Shown: positions 44,878 through 54,922 of the stretch, piece by piece
Layout: each line of letters begins with the position of its first letter
Position numbering within the stretch: the first letter of the stretch is position 1
From: Chthonobacter rhizosphaerae
GTDB lineage: Bacteria; Pseudomonadota; Alphaproteobacteria; Rhizobiales; Pleomorphomonadaceae
Assembly: GCF_013839525.1 (NCBI RefSeq)
Contig: NZ_JACDIS010000016.1
Span: forward strand, 1-64,000
Direction of reading: 5' to 3'
DNA length: 64,000 nucleotides
Position numbers and translations under genes: made by a program
The notes under the pieces: model-generated
What the model saw: the letters and a program-made list of their open reading frames with translations, nothing else
What the model was told of the DNA's origin: nothing
Databases searched by the model: none

Positions 44878-46194
44878 ATGAACGCCCCCTTCTTCTCCAA
44901 CCCGACGCCGCTCGCCTACGAGGGGCCGGAGTCCAAGAACCCGCTCGCCTACCGCTGGTACGACAAGAACAAGGTCGTGCTCGGCAAGACGATGGAGCAG
45001 CATCTGCGCTTCGCGATCTGCTACTGGCACTCGTTCACCTGGCCGGGCGGTGATCCGTTCGGCGGCGAGACCTTCGAGCGTCCCTGGATGCACGGCAGCG
45101 ACGTGATGGCGCTCGCCCGCCAGAAGGCCGACGTGGCCTTCGATCTCTTCACGATCCTGGACGTGCCGTTCTACTCCTTCCACGACCGCGACATCGCGCC
45201 GGAAGGCTCGACCCTCGCCGAGTCGAACCGGAACGTGCGCGAGATCGCCGAGATCTTCGCCAGGAAGCAGGAGGAGACCGGCATCAAGCTTCTCTGGGGT
45301 ACCGCCAACCTCTTCTCCAACCGGCGCTTCATGGCCGGCGCGGCCACCAACCCGGATCCGGAGGTGTTCGCCTACTCCGCCGCCCAGGTGAAGAACGCCA
45401 TGGACGTGACCCGCGAGCTCGGCGGCGAGAACTACGTGCTCTGGGGCGGCCGCGAGGGCTACGAGACGCTGCTCAACACCAACCTGAAGAGCGAGATGGA
45501 CCAGGCGGGCCGCTTCCTTTCCATGGTGGTGGACTACAAGCACAAGATCGGCTTCGACGGCGCCATCCTGATCGAGCCGAAGCCGCGCGAGCCGACGAAG
45601 CACCAGTACGACTTCGACGTCCAGACCGTGTACGGCTTCCTGAAGGCCTACGGGCTGGAGAAGGAGGTCAAGGTCAACGTGGAGCAGAACCACGCCATCC
45701 TGGCCGGTCACTCGTTCGAGCACGAACTGGCGATGGCAGCCGCCCTCGGCATCTTCGGCTCGGTGGACCTCAACCGCGGCGACGAGCTGGTCGGCTGGGA
45801 CACGGACCAGTTCGCCATGAGCGTGCCGGAGCTGACCCGCGCCATGCTGGAGATCATCCGCGCCGGCGGCTTCACCACGGGCGGCCTCAACTTCGACTCC
45901 AAGGTCCGTCGCCAGTCGCTGGATCCGGAAGACCTGATCATCGCCCACGCGTCGTCCATGGACGCCGCCGCCAAGGCTCTCCTCAACGCCGCCGCCATCA
46001 TCGAGGACGGCACCCTCGACCGGTTCGTCGCCGACCGCTACGCCGGCTGGCAGGGCGACCTGGGGCAGTCGATCCTCAAGGGCGAGAAGACCCTGGAGGA
46101 CATGGCCGCCTACGTGGAGACGAACGGCGTAAATCCGCAGCCGAAGAGCGGGAAGCAGGAATACCTGGAAGCGCTGATCAACCGCTTCAGCTGA
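44878..46194 (+). CDS. xylA: xylose isomerase
   Basis: Converts D-xylose to D-xylulose, 438 residues. Family motifs: [18 protein letters not shown] with the catalytic His, [47 protein letters not shown] (metal ligands) and [16 protein letters not shown] precedes the ATG. A stable hairpin follows the stop. This completes the xylose pathway to the pentose phosphate cycle. Confidence 0.98.
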   Translation: MNAPFFSNPTPLAYEGPESKNPLAYRWYDKNKVVLGKTMEQHLRFAICYWHSFTWPGGDPFGGETFERPWMHGSDVMALARQKADVAFDLFTILDVPFYSFHDRDIAPEGSTLAESNRNVREIAEIFARKQEETGIKLLWGTANLFSNRRFMAGAATNPDPEVFAYSAAQVKNAMDVTRELGGENYVLWGGREGYETLLNTNLKSEMDQAGRFLSMVVDYKHKIGFDGAILIEPKPREPTKHQYDFDVQTVYGFLKAYGLEKEVKVNVEQNHAILAGHSFEHELAMAAALGIFGSVDLNRGDELVGWDTDQFAMSVPELTRAMLEIIRAGGFTTGGLNFDSKVRRQSLDPEDLIIAHASSMDAAAKALLNAAAIIEDGTLDRFVADRYAGWQGDLGQSILKGEKTLEDMAAYVETNGVNPQPKSGKQEYLEALINRFS

Positions 46195-46205
46195 GAAACG
46201 CACCC

Positions 46206-46233
46206 GGGGCGGCGGTCAGGCGACCGCCGCCCC
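46206..46233 (+). terminator. hairpin after xylA
   Basis: A perfect 12-bp stem GGGGCGGCGGTC / GACCGCCGCCCC with a 4-base loop starts 12 bases after the xylA stop. No T run follows, so this is a strong hairpin but an atypical terminator. Confidence 0.65.
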
Positions 46234-46382
46234 TGAATTCCCGGATCGGAGGCACGGGTAAGCCTCTCCGTCCCGAAGAAGCCCGGCGTTCTCGGCTGTT
46301 CGGCTGTCGAGCTGAACGGCCTTGAAATCAGGTTCGACGATCAGGAAGAAAGACGACCCCTTCCGGCCGGCTTCGCCGTCCA

Positions 46383-46401
46383 CCTTCCCCTGAGGGGAAG
46401 G
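46383..46401. repeat. short palindromic element CCTTCCCC-TGA-GGGGAAGG
   Basis: Eight-base arms around TGA, in the convergent gap between xylA and meaB. It could be a dispersed intergenic palindrome or a terminator for meaB. Only one clear copy is in this window. Confidence 0.4.
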
Positions 46402-46447
46402 ATGGGGGTCGCGGTCATTGCTCAGCCGATCGCCCGCTCCGGCATCC

Positions 46448-47443
46448 TCACAGCCCCAGCATCTCCGCCACCTCGGCCGCGGCGACGCTGGCGGACAGGG
46501 TGCCGTCGCCCACGCGCGCCTCGCGCTCGTCGATGGCGCGGCGGATCTCGGGGTCGCGGGTCAGGCGCTCGTGGAAGCGGTCGTTGATCATCTGGCGCAT
46601 CCAGTGGACCTGCTGCTGGCGACGCTTGGCCTGGAAGGCGCCCGACGCCTCCGTCACGGCGCGATGCCGCTCCACCTCGCCCCAGAGCTTGTCGAGGCCC
46701 TCGTTGGCGAGGCCCGAGATGGTGAGGACCGGCGGGGTCCAGTCGGGAGACGCAGGGGCCAGGATGTGGAGGGCGGCCCGGTACTCGGTGGCGGCGGCCC
46801 GCGCGCGGATGGCGGCGTCGCCCTCGGCCTTGTTGACGGCGATCAGGTCGGCGAGTTCGATGATGCCCTTCTTGATGCCCTGCAGCTCGTCGCCGGCGCC
46901 GGGCAGCATGAGGACGAGGAAGACGTCCACCATGTCGGCGACGGCGGTCTCCGACTGGCCGACGCCCACGGTCTCGACGAGGATCACGTCGAAGCCGGCG
47001 GCCTCGCAGAGAAGCATGGTCTCGCGCGTCTTCGCGGCGACGCCGCCGAGGGTGCCGGCGGACGGGGAGGGGCGCACGTAGGCGTTCCGGTCCACCGCGA
47101 GGCGCGCCATGCGCGTCTTGTCGCCGAGAATGGAACCGCCCGTGCGGGTGGACGACGGGTCCACCGCGAGCACGGCCACCTTGTGGCCGGCGGCGGTCAG
47201 GTTGGTGCCCAGCTGGTCGATGGTGGTGGACTTGCCGACGCCCGGCACGCCCGTGATGCCGACCCGGAAGGCCTTGCCGGTGTGCGGCAGGAGCGCCTGC
47301 AGGAGCGCGCGGGCCGCCGGCTGGTGGGCCGGCTTCCGGCTCTCCACCAGCGTGATCGCGCGGGCGAGCACGGCGCGCTCGCCGGCCAGCACTCCGGCAA
47401 CCAGCGTGTCCACGTCGATTGCGGCGGGCGTGGCGGCGTTCAT
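46448..47443 (-). CDS. meaB: methylmalonyl-CoA mutase-associated GTPase MeaB
   Basis: A G-protein chaperone that protects and loads methylmalonyl-CoA mutase, 331 residues. P-loop VGITGVPGVGKSTTIDQLG, then VLAVDPSSTRTGGSILGDKTRM, ETVGVGQSE (switch region) and VNKAEGD (NKxD-type base recognition). GGAAGG precedes the ATG at 47443. It overlaps the upstream lipoprotein gene by four bases (ATGA). mutA-mutB lie about 6 kb away at 53-57 kb. Confidence 0.95.
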   Translation of the reverse strand: MNAATPAAIDVDTLVAGVLAGERAVLARAITLVESRKPAHQPAARALLQALLPHTGKAFRVGITGVPGVGKSTTIDQLGTNLTAAGHKVAVLAVDPSSTRTGGSILGDKTRMARLAVDRNAYVRPSPSAGTLGGVAAKTRETMLLCEAAGFDVILVETVGVGQSETAVADMVDVFLVLMLPGAGDELQGIKKGIIELADLIAVNKAEGDAAIRARAAATEYRAALHILAPASPDWTPPVLTISGLANEGLDKLWGEVERHRAVTEASGAFQAKRRQQQVHWMRQMINDRFHERLTRDPEIRRAIDEREARVGDGTLSASVAAAEVAEMLGL

Positions 47444-48021
47444 GACGATCCTTCCGGGGGAGGGGTCCAGATCATGCGCTGGAGCGTGGCGGTGGCCAGG
47501 GCCTCCGCCTCCGTGGCGGCAAGGCCGGAGGTGGAGAAGACGAGGGAAACGTTCGGGGCCGCGCGGGACGGACAGATCGGCATGCCGACCCAGTTGCCCG
47601 TGCCGATCCGGCACGAGCCGGAGCCGACACGGGCCTCGGCGAGCGTCATGCCGATATGCTCGCCGCCGGGGCCGCGAAGGCGCGCGGAGACGCCGTGCAC
47701 CGCGCCGATGCGGCCGCCCTCGCCCGGCAGCACCTGGGCGACCTGCAGACCGTCATGGAAGAGCGCGAGGGCGGCGAGGGTGTCCGTCTCCGTCGCCATG
47801 GTGACCGGCGTCGCGTCGAACCCGGGAAGGGCCGCCTCCACCGCGGCTTCCGAATAGCCGGTTCCCGCCGGCAGGCCGCGGATGCCCTCGGCCGAGAGGG
47901 CGAGGAGGTCCACCGTCCCGGTCGCGCCCTCGTCCACGGCCATGTCGAGCCCGGCGGAACAGCCTGCGGCCGAAAGGGCGAATGCGAGAACGACGATGCT
48001 GGGGATGCGGCGAGAACCCAT
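47440..48021 (-). CDS. lipoprotein, DUF1131-like (YfeY type)
   Basis: A 193-residue lipoprotein. The signal VVLAFALSAAGC ends in a lipobox with Cys21. The mature part (ARVGSGSCRIGTGNWVGMPICP, NVSLVFSTSG) resembles DUF1131/RpoE-regulated lipoproteins. It is translationally coupled to meaB by a four-base overlap, an unusual partnership. Family call is moderate. Confidence 0.65.
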   Translation of the reverse strand: MGSRRIPSIVVLAFALSAAGCSAGLDMAVDEGATGTVDLLALSAEGIRGLPAGTGYSEAAVEAALPGFDATPVTMATETDTLAALALFHDGLQVAQVLPGEGGRIGAVHGVSARLRGPGGEHIGMTLAEARVGSGSCRIGTGNWVGMPICPSRAAPNVSLVFSTSGLAATEAEALATATLQRMIWTPPPEGSS

Positions 48022-48105
48022 GGCGAGACGGTTACCACGCTGGAGGGAGGGAGCAAACGCGACATGCGGCCCGGCACGGAGCCGGGCGCGGGTGATGCCA
48101 TCCGG

Positions 48106-49491
48106 TCAGCCGGCGAGCGCGTCGATGATCCGCGCCCAGGACCGGATGCCCTTGTGGTAGCTGGTCACGTCGTACTTCTCGTTCGGGGAGTGGATCCGGT
48201 CGTCGGAAAGGCCGAAGCCCACCATCAGGCTGTCCATGCCGAGGAGCGACTTGAAGAGGCCGACCACCGGGATGGAGCCGCCGCCGCCGATGATGGCCGT
48301 CGGCTTGCCCCATTCCGCCTGGAGCGCGGCCGCGCCCTTCGCAAGGGCCGGATTGTCGAACGAGAGCCGGATCGCCGGGCTGCCGCCGTGCGGGTGGAAC
48401 TCCACCCGGGCGCCCGCGGGCAGCCGCTCGGTCACGTAGGCCCGGAAGGCGGCGCGGATCGCCACCGGGTCCTGGTCGCCGACGAGGCGGAAGGAGACCT
48501 TGGCGGAGGCCTTGGCGGGCAGGACGGTCTTGAAGCCGTCGCCGGCGTAGCCGCCCGAGATGCCGTTCACCTCGGCGGTCGGCCTGGCCCAGATCTTCTC
48601 CAGCACGGTCCGGCCCGCCTCGCCGGCGGGGGCCGTGAGCCCGACGGAGGCCAGGAAGGCGTCGCCGTCGAAGCCGAGGCCGTCCCAGTTGCGGCGGATG
48701 TCGTCCGGGATCTCCGGCACGCCGTCGTAGAAGCCCGGCAGCGTGACGCGGCCGGCGTCGTCGTGGAGGCCGGCCAGGATGCGCGCGAGCACATGGATGG
48801 GGTTGAGCGCCGGGCCGCCGAACATGCCGGAGTGGAGGTCCTGGTCGGCGGCGTGGATGGTCACCTCCTCGCCGACGAGCCCGCGCAGCATGGTGGTGAT
48901 GGCGGGCGTTTGACGGTCCCACATGTTGGTGTCGCAGACGAGCGCCACGTCGTGGGAGAGCTCCGCCCGGTTCGCCTCCAGGAACGGCAAGAGGGACGGC
49001 GAGCCGCTCTCCTCCTCGCCTTCGCTGAGGATGGTGACGTTGATCGGCAGGCCGCCGGTCTCGGCGATCAGGGCGCGCGCCGCCTCCACGAAGGTCAGGA
49101 GCTGGCCCTTGTCGTCGGCGGCGCCGCGCCCGACGATCCGCCGCGAGCCGTCCGGCCCCTCGGCGAGGCGCGGCTCGAACGGCGGCGTCTCCCAGAGATG
49201 GAGCGGGTCCACCGGCTGGACGTCGTAGTGGGCGTAGAAGAGCACGTGCGGCTTGTCCGGCCCGGCCTTCGTCCAGTGGGCGACGACCATCGGGTGGCCG
49301 GCGGTCGGGCGCACGGACGCGTCGAAGCCGAGGGCGGAGAGTTCGCCGGCGAGCCACTCGGCGCCGCGGGCGCAGTCGGCGGCGTGGGCCGGGTCCGTGG
49401 AGATCGACGGGATGCGGATGAAGTCGAACAGCCGCTTGAGGCTGTCGTCGAACGAGGTGTCGATACGCGAAAGCACCGGGGTCAGCGCCAT
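48106..49491 (-). CDS. M20 family dipeptidase
   Basis: A 461-residue co-catalytic zinc peptidase. Metal ligands are in VLFYAHYDVQPVDPLH, GRGAADDKGQL and the LSEGEEESGS segment (catalytic Glu-Glu), with a late SYHKGIRSW region. A dimerisation domain is inserted in the middle as usual. It cleaves dipeptides or similar amides in the cytoplasm. It lies 84 bases upstream of the lipoprotein gene on the same strand. Confidence 0.93.
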   Translation of the reverse strand: MALTPVLSRIDTSFDDSLKRLFDFIRIPSISTDPAHAADCARGAEWLAGELSALGFDASVRPTAGHPMVVAHWTKAGPDKPHVLFYAHYDVQPVDPLHLWETPPFEPRLAEGPDGSRRIVGRGAADDKGQLLTFVEAARALIAETGGLPINVTILSEGEEESGSPSLLPFLEANRAELSHDVALVCDTNMWDRQTPAITTMLRGLVGEEVTIHAADQDLHSGMFGGPALNPIHVLARILAGLHDDAGRVTLPGFYDGVPEIPDDIRRNWDGLGFDGDAFLASVGLTAPAGEAGRTVLEKIWARPTAEVNGISGGYAGDGFKTVLPAKASAKVSFRLVGDQDPVAIRAAFRAYVTERLPAGARVEFHPHGGSPAIRLSFDNPALAKGAAALQAEWGKPTAIIGGGGSIPVVGLFKSLLGMDSLMVGFGLSDDRIHSPNEKYDVTSYHKGIRSWARIIDALAG

Positions 49492-49619
49492 GTCGGCTCC
49501 TTGAAACTGGGGGCGACGCCGGCTTCGGCCCCGCGCCGCGACTGATCCAGGTCTAACGCCGCCGGTCGGCTTTGCAAGGCCCGGGAGCGGTGGGCGCGGC
49601 TCGTCCGCGACGGTTCCGC

Positions 49620-51257
49620 TCAGCCTTTCAGGATGCCGCCGAGAACGCCGCGCAGGATCGCCTTGCCGAGCTGGTTCCCGACCTGGGTGCTGACCGAGCG
49701 GACCACCGACTTCACGGCCGCCTCGACCACGGTCTGGCGGCCGCCGGAGGAGGACCGTTCCGCCCGCGTCTCCTCGCGCTCCCGCCGCTTGCGCTCGGCG
49801 GGCGATTCGTATTCGTCGAGGCGGGGCGGACGGGACGGCGCCTCGACGTCCGCCGGCTCCGGCGCGGGTTGGCGGGAGGACGGGCCCCAGCCGAAGTCCG
49901 GGATCTGGAAGCCCGTGGAGGTCTTGCGGAGGCCGCCGGCGGGCCGGGCGGTCACCGTCTCCAGGCGCTTGCCCTCGGCGCGGGCCTTGAGGATCTCGAA
50001 CGCGGAGTCCCGGTCGAGGACCTCGTCGTAGGCGCCCGCGAGGGGGCTCGCGGCGGTGATCTGGGCGCGCTCCTCGTCGGTCAGCGGGCCGAGGCGGGAG
50101 GAGGGCGGGCGGATCAGCGTCCGCTCCACCATGGACGGCACGCCCTTGCCCTCCAGCATGGACACGAGGGCCTCGCCGACGGCGAGCTGGGTGATGACGT
50201 CGAACGTGTCGAAGGCCGGGTTGGGCCGGAAGGTCTCGGCCGCCACCCGCACCGCCTTCTGCTCGCGCGGAGTGTAGGCGCGCAGGGCGTGCTGGACGCG
50301 GTTGCCGAGCTGGGCGAGCACGCTTTCCGGCACGTCGAGCGGGTTCTGGGTGACGAAATAGATGCCGACGCCCTTGGAGCGGATCAGCTTCACCACCTGT
50401 TCCACCTTCTCCAGCAAGGCCTTTGGCGCCTCATCGAACAGGAGGTGCGCCTCGTCGAAGAAGAAGACGAGCTTGGGCTTGTCGAGGTCGCCCACCTCGG
50501 GCAGTTCCTCGAAGAGCTCCGACAGCAGCCAGAGCAGGAAGGTGGCGTAGAGCCGCGGCGTCTGCATCAGCGTGTCGGCCGCCAGCACGTTGACGGCCCC
50601 GCGGCCGTCGCCGGTGAGGCGCATCAAGTCGGCGATGTCGAGGGCGGGCTCGCCGAAGAAATGGTCGCCGCCCTGGGTTTCCAGCACCAGAAGCTGGCGC
50701 TGGATCGCCCCGATCGTCGCCTTGGCGACGTTGCCGTAGCGGGCCGACACGGCGTCCGTGTTGTCGTGCAAGTAGGCGAGCATCGACCGCAAGTCCTTGA
50801 GATCAAGGAGCAGCAGTCCCTCGTCGTCGGCGATCTTGAAGGCGATGTTGAGAACGCCCTCCTGGGTGTCGTTGAGCTGCAGGAGGCGAGCGAGGAGGAG
50901 CGGCCCCATCTCCGACACGGTGGCGCGGATCGGGTGGCCCTTCTGGCCGAACAGGTCCCAGAAGATCACCGGCGCGGGGGCGAGCTGATAGTGGTCGAGG
51001 AAGCCGATGTCCTGCGCGCGCTGCACGAGGAAGTCCTTCTCCTCGCCGACGGCGGCGAGGCCCGACAGGTCGCCCTTCACGTCCGCGCAGAAGACCGGCA
51101 CGCCGGCGTCCGACAAGCCCTGGGCCAGCACCTGCAGGGTCACCGTCTTGCCGGTGCCGGTGGCGCCCGTGACGATGCCGTGCCGGTTGGCGAGCTTCAG
51201 GGTGAGATATTCCGGCTTGGAGCTTGCTCCGACAAAGACCTTCCCGTCCTCAAGCAT
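49620..51257 (-). CDS. HerA/YjgR-like ATPase (DUF853)
   Basis: A 545-residue helicase-like ATPase. Walker A GATGTGKT at 31-38, Walker B VFFFDEAH at 264-271, and [21 protein letters not shown] and [12 protein letters not shown] as DUF853 features. The C-terminus (about 430-545) is charged with a Gly-rich end. Function is unknown; HerA-type proteins act on DNA ends or pump substrates. The gene stands alone, divergent from the 51504 gene. Confidence 0.92.
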   Translation of the reverse strand: MLEDGKVFVGASSKPEYLTLKLANRHGIVTGATGTGKTVTLQVLAQGLSDAGVPVFCADVKGDLSGLAAVGEEKDFLVQRAQDIGFLDHYQLAPAPVIFWDLFGQKGHPIRATVSEMGPLLLARLLQLNDTQEGVLNIAFKIADDEGLLLLDLKDLRSMLAYLHDNTDAVSARYGNVAKATIGAIQRQLLVLETQGGDHFFGEPALDIADLMRLTGDGRGAVNVLAADTLMQTPRLYATFLLWLLSELFEELPEVGDLDKPKLVFFFDEAHLLFDEAPKALLEKVEQVVKLIRSKGVGIYFVTQNPLDVPESVLAQLGNRVQHALRAYTPREQKAVRVAAETFRPNPAFDTFDVITQLAVGEALVSMLEGKGVPSMVERTLIRPPSSRLGPLTDEERAQITAASPLAGAYDEVLDRDSAFEILKARAEGKRLETVTARPAGGLRKTSTGFQIPDFGWGPSSRQPAPEPADVEAPSRPPRLDEYESPAERKRREREETRAERSSSGGRQTVVEAAVKSVVRSVSTQVGNQLGKAILRGVLGGILKG

Positions 51258-51503
51258 CGTCGACTCCTCGCCACGTTCGCATTTATTGTTAACAGATCCT
51301 GGATGTGCGCCTCAACGTCGCCGGAGCGGACGATCCGACCGCGCGATCGCGAGGCGGCGCGGCCGAGCAGGAAAAAAGCCGGATTGCCGTTGCGGCACGA
51401 TCTTGATGGGTCCCGACCGCGGTGCGACAGTCCCGGCCGAACGAGCAACCGAGGCGCGACGCGCCCAGCATCGGCCGCCCCCGCCGGCGGCCAGGGAGAG
51501 ACG

Positions 51504-51881
51504 ATGAACGACCTCATCAGCCGGATCAGCTCGGACGTGGGCATCTCGCCGGACCTCGCCGAGACGGCCGTCCGCATCATCCTCAATTTCCTGAACGCCG
51601 AGGGACCGAGCGGCCGGGTGCAGGAGATGGCGGCCGAACTCGGCGTGGCGGACTATCTGGGCGGCGAGCAGACGGGCGGCGGCATGATGGGCGCCATCGG
51701 CGGCCTGTTCGGCGGCGGCGGCGCCATGGCGGCCTTCAGCGCCCTGTCGAACGCCGGCCTGGACATGGGGCAGATCCAGGGCGTGACGCGCAGCTTCGTG
51801 GATCACGCGCGGGAGAAGGTGGGGCCGGAGACGGTCAACGAGATCGTCGACTCCATTCCGGGGCTGTCTCAGTTCGTCTGA
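51504..51881 (+). CDS. DUF2267-like small protein
   Basis: A 125-residue protein: MNDLISRISSDVGISPDLAE, VRIILNFLNAEGPSGRVQEM, a Gly-rich loop and C-terminal VNEIVDSIPGLSQFV. It resembles small DUF2267/DUF2780-type proteins but the assignment is tentative. GGAGAG precedes the ATG. It is divergent from the HerA-like gene with 246 bases between. Confidence 0.7.
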   Translation: MNDLISRISSDVGISPDLAETAVRIILNFLNAEGPSGRVQEMAAELGVADYLGGEQTGGGMMGAIGGLFGGGGAMAAFSALSNAGLDMGQIQGVTRSFVDHAREKVGPETVNEIVDSIPGLSQFV

Positions 51882-52049
51882 ACCGAGGGGCAGGACCGGC
51901 CCGCCCGATCGGCTCCGGGGCCGTCCGTTCGACGCGATAGCGGCCCGACCCGCGATCCCGTGTCAGCCCTTACGGAAGCCGCGCCTCCCCCCGGTGGCGC
52001 GGCTCCATGGCCGGACGCTGTCCGGCTTGGCCTCGAGCCGTCGACCGGC

Positions 52050-52760
52050 TCAGTCCTCCAGCGTGATCTGGCCGTAGCGCAGGGCTTCGACCACGGTCTG
52101 CGTCTTGTTCGACGCATCCAGCTTCTCGCCCGCGTTCTGCAGGTGCGCGTGCACCGTGCGCTGCGAGATGTTGAGGAGTTCGGCGATCTCCTGGGCGGTC
52201 TTGCCGGTGGCGGTCAGTTCCAGGACCTTGCGCTCGCGGGTGGACAGGTCACCCGGGCGGCTGTCGATCAGGAAGCCGAGCGCGCGCAGGCGGCGGAAAG
52301 CCTGATTGCACAGGAAATCGAAGGCCACCAGATCGAGTTCGGTCAGCGACAGGGCCGTGCCGAGGCCGATCACGGCCGCCTGGTAGGGCTGGATCGACTT
52401 GACGGGAACAGCGACAATTCGCGCGGCCGCCTCCGGGCCCGCCGCGCCGACCAGATCGGAATGGCCGGAGATGCTCACGCCGTCGACCAGGAAGGGACGG
52501 TGGGACACGCGGCACCGCTCCAGGATCGGATCGCCCTTGGAGATGGTGATCAGCTGGCCACGCTCGCTCCGGACATCGGGCCACTTCATGTGGAGGATCA
52601 GCGGCTCGACCGGCCGGCCAGGCATGGGCAGACCCGTCACCAGGATGTGGCTGGCCCCGTGGCTGACAAGCCGCCGCTCGATGATGTCGAAGATCCTGTT
52701 GGCGCTGGAGCAGGTCCGGAGGCCGACTGCATCAGCAAGGATCTCGTCAGGTGTATTCAT
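52050..52760 (-). CDS. LuxR family regulator (autoinducer-binding type, solo)
   Basis: A 236-residue regulator. The N-terminal sensing domain keeps the acyl-homoserine-lactone-site Asp77-Pro78 (KGDPIL) but Phe90 replaces the usual Trp (RPFLVDG). The GerE helix-turn-helix is LSTRERKVLELTATGKTAQE onward (about 172-232). No luxI-type synthase is in the window, so this is a solo. It is divergent from mutA across an AT-rich gap and may control it (inference). Confidence 0.9.
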   Translation of the reverse strand: MNTPDEILADAVGLRTCSSANRIFDIIERRLVSHGASHILVTGLPMPGRPVEPLILHMKWPDVRSERGQLITISKGDPILERCRVSHRPFLVDGVSISGHSDLVGAAGPEAAARIVAVPVKSIQPYQAAVIGLGTALSLTELDLVAFDFLCNQAFRRLRALGFLIDSRPGDLSTRERKVLELTATGKTAQEIAELLNISQRTVHAHLQNAGEKLDASNKTQTVVEALRYGQITLED

Positions 52761-53051
52761 GCTTTTTATACCCGATCTCGAGTTGACGTCTGTGACGACG
52801 GGTAGAGCATTGCCGCTCGAACGCCCAGAGATGAAGTCTTGTACGTTTCATCCATGGTGATCGCCTACCCGACGATAGTTCAACGTTAGTAAGAGATGCG
52901 GCCAACGGTCTGCCCAAGCGCGACAAATTACTCCGTGACCCTCGAGTGTCACCGCCTTATGGCTAGTTGTGCCAAATTCGGCGACGTCTCATAAGGCCGG
53001 CATACCGTCCTACGCATCTCTTCCGAAACCGAGCCCAGGACTGTGACATCC
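52761..53051. other. AT-richer divergent gap between luxR-type gene and mutA
   Basis: The 291-base gap holds the promoters of both genes. No clear lux-box dyad was found by eye. The AT-richness continues into the first half of mutA. Confidence 0.5.
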
Positions 53052-54905
53052 ATGGACATCGATCTCCGTCACTTCGACGACATTTCCCCCGTTTCTCGCG
53101 GGGCCTGGGAGGACGCGGTCGCCAAAGCCCTCGGGGCTCTGTCGTTGGAGCGTCTCCAGGCCGTCACAGTCGACGGTATCGCCATTCCACCTCTCGCCGC
53201 CCCCCGGGCAGATCGAGATCCGCAGACCGCAAGAGGTGCCGGTGTTCCCTGGTCCATCATCCAGCGCGTCCGTCTGGGCGACGCCGCCGAAACGAACGCC
53301 GTTCTTCTGGACGAACTGGTGTCGGGCGCCGATGGCGTCGACCTCGTTCTGAACCCGGTTCCGGTCTCCACCCCATTAAGGGCGGACGATTGGAAATTAA
53401 TGCGAGTTCTGGAAGGTGTCTACCTCGACATGATCTCGGTCCATTTGACGGTCCGGGATGCTCATCTTCCCATCTTGGAACAACTTCTTCAGGTTGTAGC
53501 ATCGCACGACGCGCCAAAGAAATTGAAAACTCTCCACGTCGGCTTGGATCCCTACGCGAATGCAGTCGCCGGATATGCAGGTTTGCGAAACCAAAATGTT
53601 GAAGACAATGCAATAAATGACATATTAGCACTTCATGCAGAGTGCGCGCAGGGCGGGAGTGCGCTCTCCGCACGTGGTCAGGAATGGCATGCGGTCGGTG
53701 CGTCGGAACTGCAGCAAATAGCCATAGCGGTCGCAACCGGGATATTGCATTTTGAAACATTGTCACGGTATGCACCAGCCAGTAAAAATTTCGTGAGTTT
53801 GGCGAATCGAATCGAGTTTCGTCTGGTCGCCGACCAGAATCAGTTCCTCACAATCGCGAAACTGCGGGCCTTCCGGCGGCTTTGGGCATTGGTGCTGGAC
53901 AGCATGGGCCTGCCGCAGACGCCCGCCTTCGTGCACGTGGAGACCGCCTGGCGCATGACGGCCAAGCGCGATCCCTGGGTGAACATCATCCGCTCCACCA
54001 TCGCGACCTTCGCGGCTGCGGTGGGCGGAGCCGACGCCATCACGACGACGCCGCACACGGATCTTCTCGGCCTGCCGGACGAGGCGGCGCGCCGCCTGTC
54101 GCGCAACGTCCAGACGGTGCTGATGGACGAGTCGAACATCCACCGGGTGGGCGACCCAGCGGCCGGGGCCGGCGGCATCGAGGCGCTGACCGACGAACTG
54201 GCCGAACGGGCCTGGGACGAGGTCCGGCGGATCGAGCGGGAGGGCGGCCTCGCGGAGAGCATCCGCTCCGGCGCCATCCTCGGCCGCATCGCCGAGAAGG
54301 CCGAGACCCGAAAGGTCGCGGTCGCCCGACGCCGGGAGCCGATCACCGGCGTCAGCACCTATCCGCTTCTCAACGAACTGATGCCCACGGTGGCGGCTCC
54401 GCTGCCGCCGGCGGCGCCGCCGCCGTTCCCGCCGCTCGCCAAGGCCACCCGGCCGGCGGAGCCCTGGGAGGCGCTCCGCGACCGCTCCGACGCCATGCTG
54501 GCGGCGACGGGGCGTCGGCCGGCGATCTTCCTCGCCAACCTCGGCACGGTGGCGTCGTTCACGGTGCGCTCCACCTGGGCGAAGAACCTGTTCGAGGCCG
54601 GCGGCATCGAGGCGGAGACCCGGGAGGGGCACACGAGCGCCGAAGCCGCCGCCGCCGCCTTCAAGGCCTCCGGGGCGCGGATCGCCTGCCTCTGCTCCGA
54701 CGACAGGACCTATGCGACACTGGCGGCCGACACCGCCGCGGCGCTGAAGGCGGCCGGGGCCGAGATCGTCTTCCTGGCGGGCAAGCCGAAGGACGGCGAG
54801 GAGGCCTTGAGGGCCGCCGGAGTCGACCGCTTCGTCCATGAAGGGCTCGACGTGCTCGCCCTGCTGACGGACCTCAACCACCGCCTGACGGCGGCCATCG
54901 CGTGA
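53052..54905 (+). CDS. mutA: methylmalonyl-CoA mutase small subunit
   Basis: The non-catalytic partner of MutB in propionyl-CoA metabolism, 617 residues. Family regions include the TIM-barrel part ([56 protein letters not shown]) and a C-terminal cobalamin-type fold without the DxHxxG ligand motif. The ATG at 53052 is used; a GTG at 53043 is possible. Codons up to about 53880 are AT-rich and unlike the rest; one 60-base stretch near 53600 is only about 36 percent GC. The following half is typical of the window. The reading frame is intact across the change. It overlaps or abuts mutB. Confidence 0.93.
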   Translation: MDIDLRHFDDISPVSRGAWEDAVAKALGALSLERLQAVTVDGIAIPPLAAPRADRDPQTARGAGVPWSIIQRVRLGDAAETNAVLLDELVSGADGVDLVLNPVPVSTPLRADDWKLMRVLEGVYLDMISVHLTVRDAHLPILEQLLQVVASHDAPKKLKTLHVGLDPYANAVAGYAGLRNQNVEDNAINDILALHAECAQGGSALSARGQEWHAVGASELQQIAIAVATGILHFETLSRYAPASKNFVSLANRIEFRLVADQNQFLTIAKLRAFRRLWALVLDSMGLPQTPAFVHVETAWRMTAKRDPWVNIIRSTIATFAAAVGGADAITTTPHTDLLGLPDEAARRLSRNVQTVLMDESNIHRVGDPAAGAGGIEALTDELAERAWDEVRRIEREGGLAESIRSGAILGRIAEKAETRKVAVARRREPITGVSTYPLLNELMPTVAAPLPPAAPPPFPPLAKATRPAEPWEALRDRSDAMLAATGRRPAIFLANLGTVASFTVRSTWAKNLFEAGGIEAETREGHTSAEAAAAAFKASGARIACLCSDDRTYATLAADTAAALKAAGAEIVFLAGKPKDGEEALRAAGVDRFVHEGLDVLALLTDLNHRLTAAIA

Positions 54906-54922
54906 TCATGGGGGATAGACCG

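Noticed and set aside
46321-46360. GGTTCGA stretch resembling a tRNA T-loop
   Set aside because: The flanks do not form acceptor or anticodon stems.
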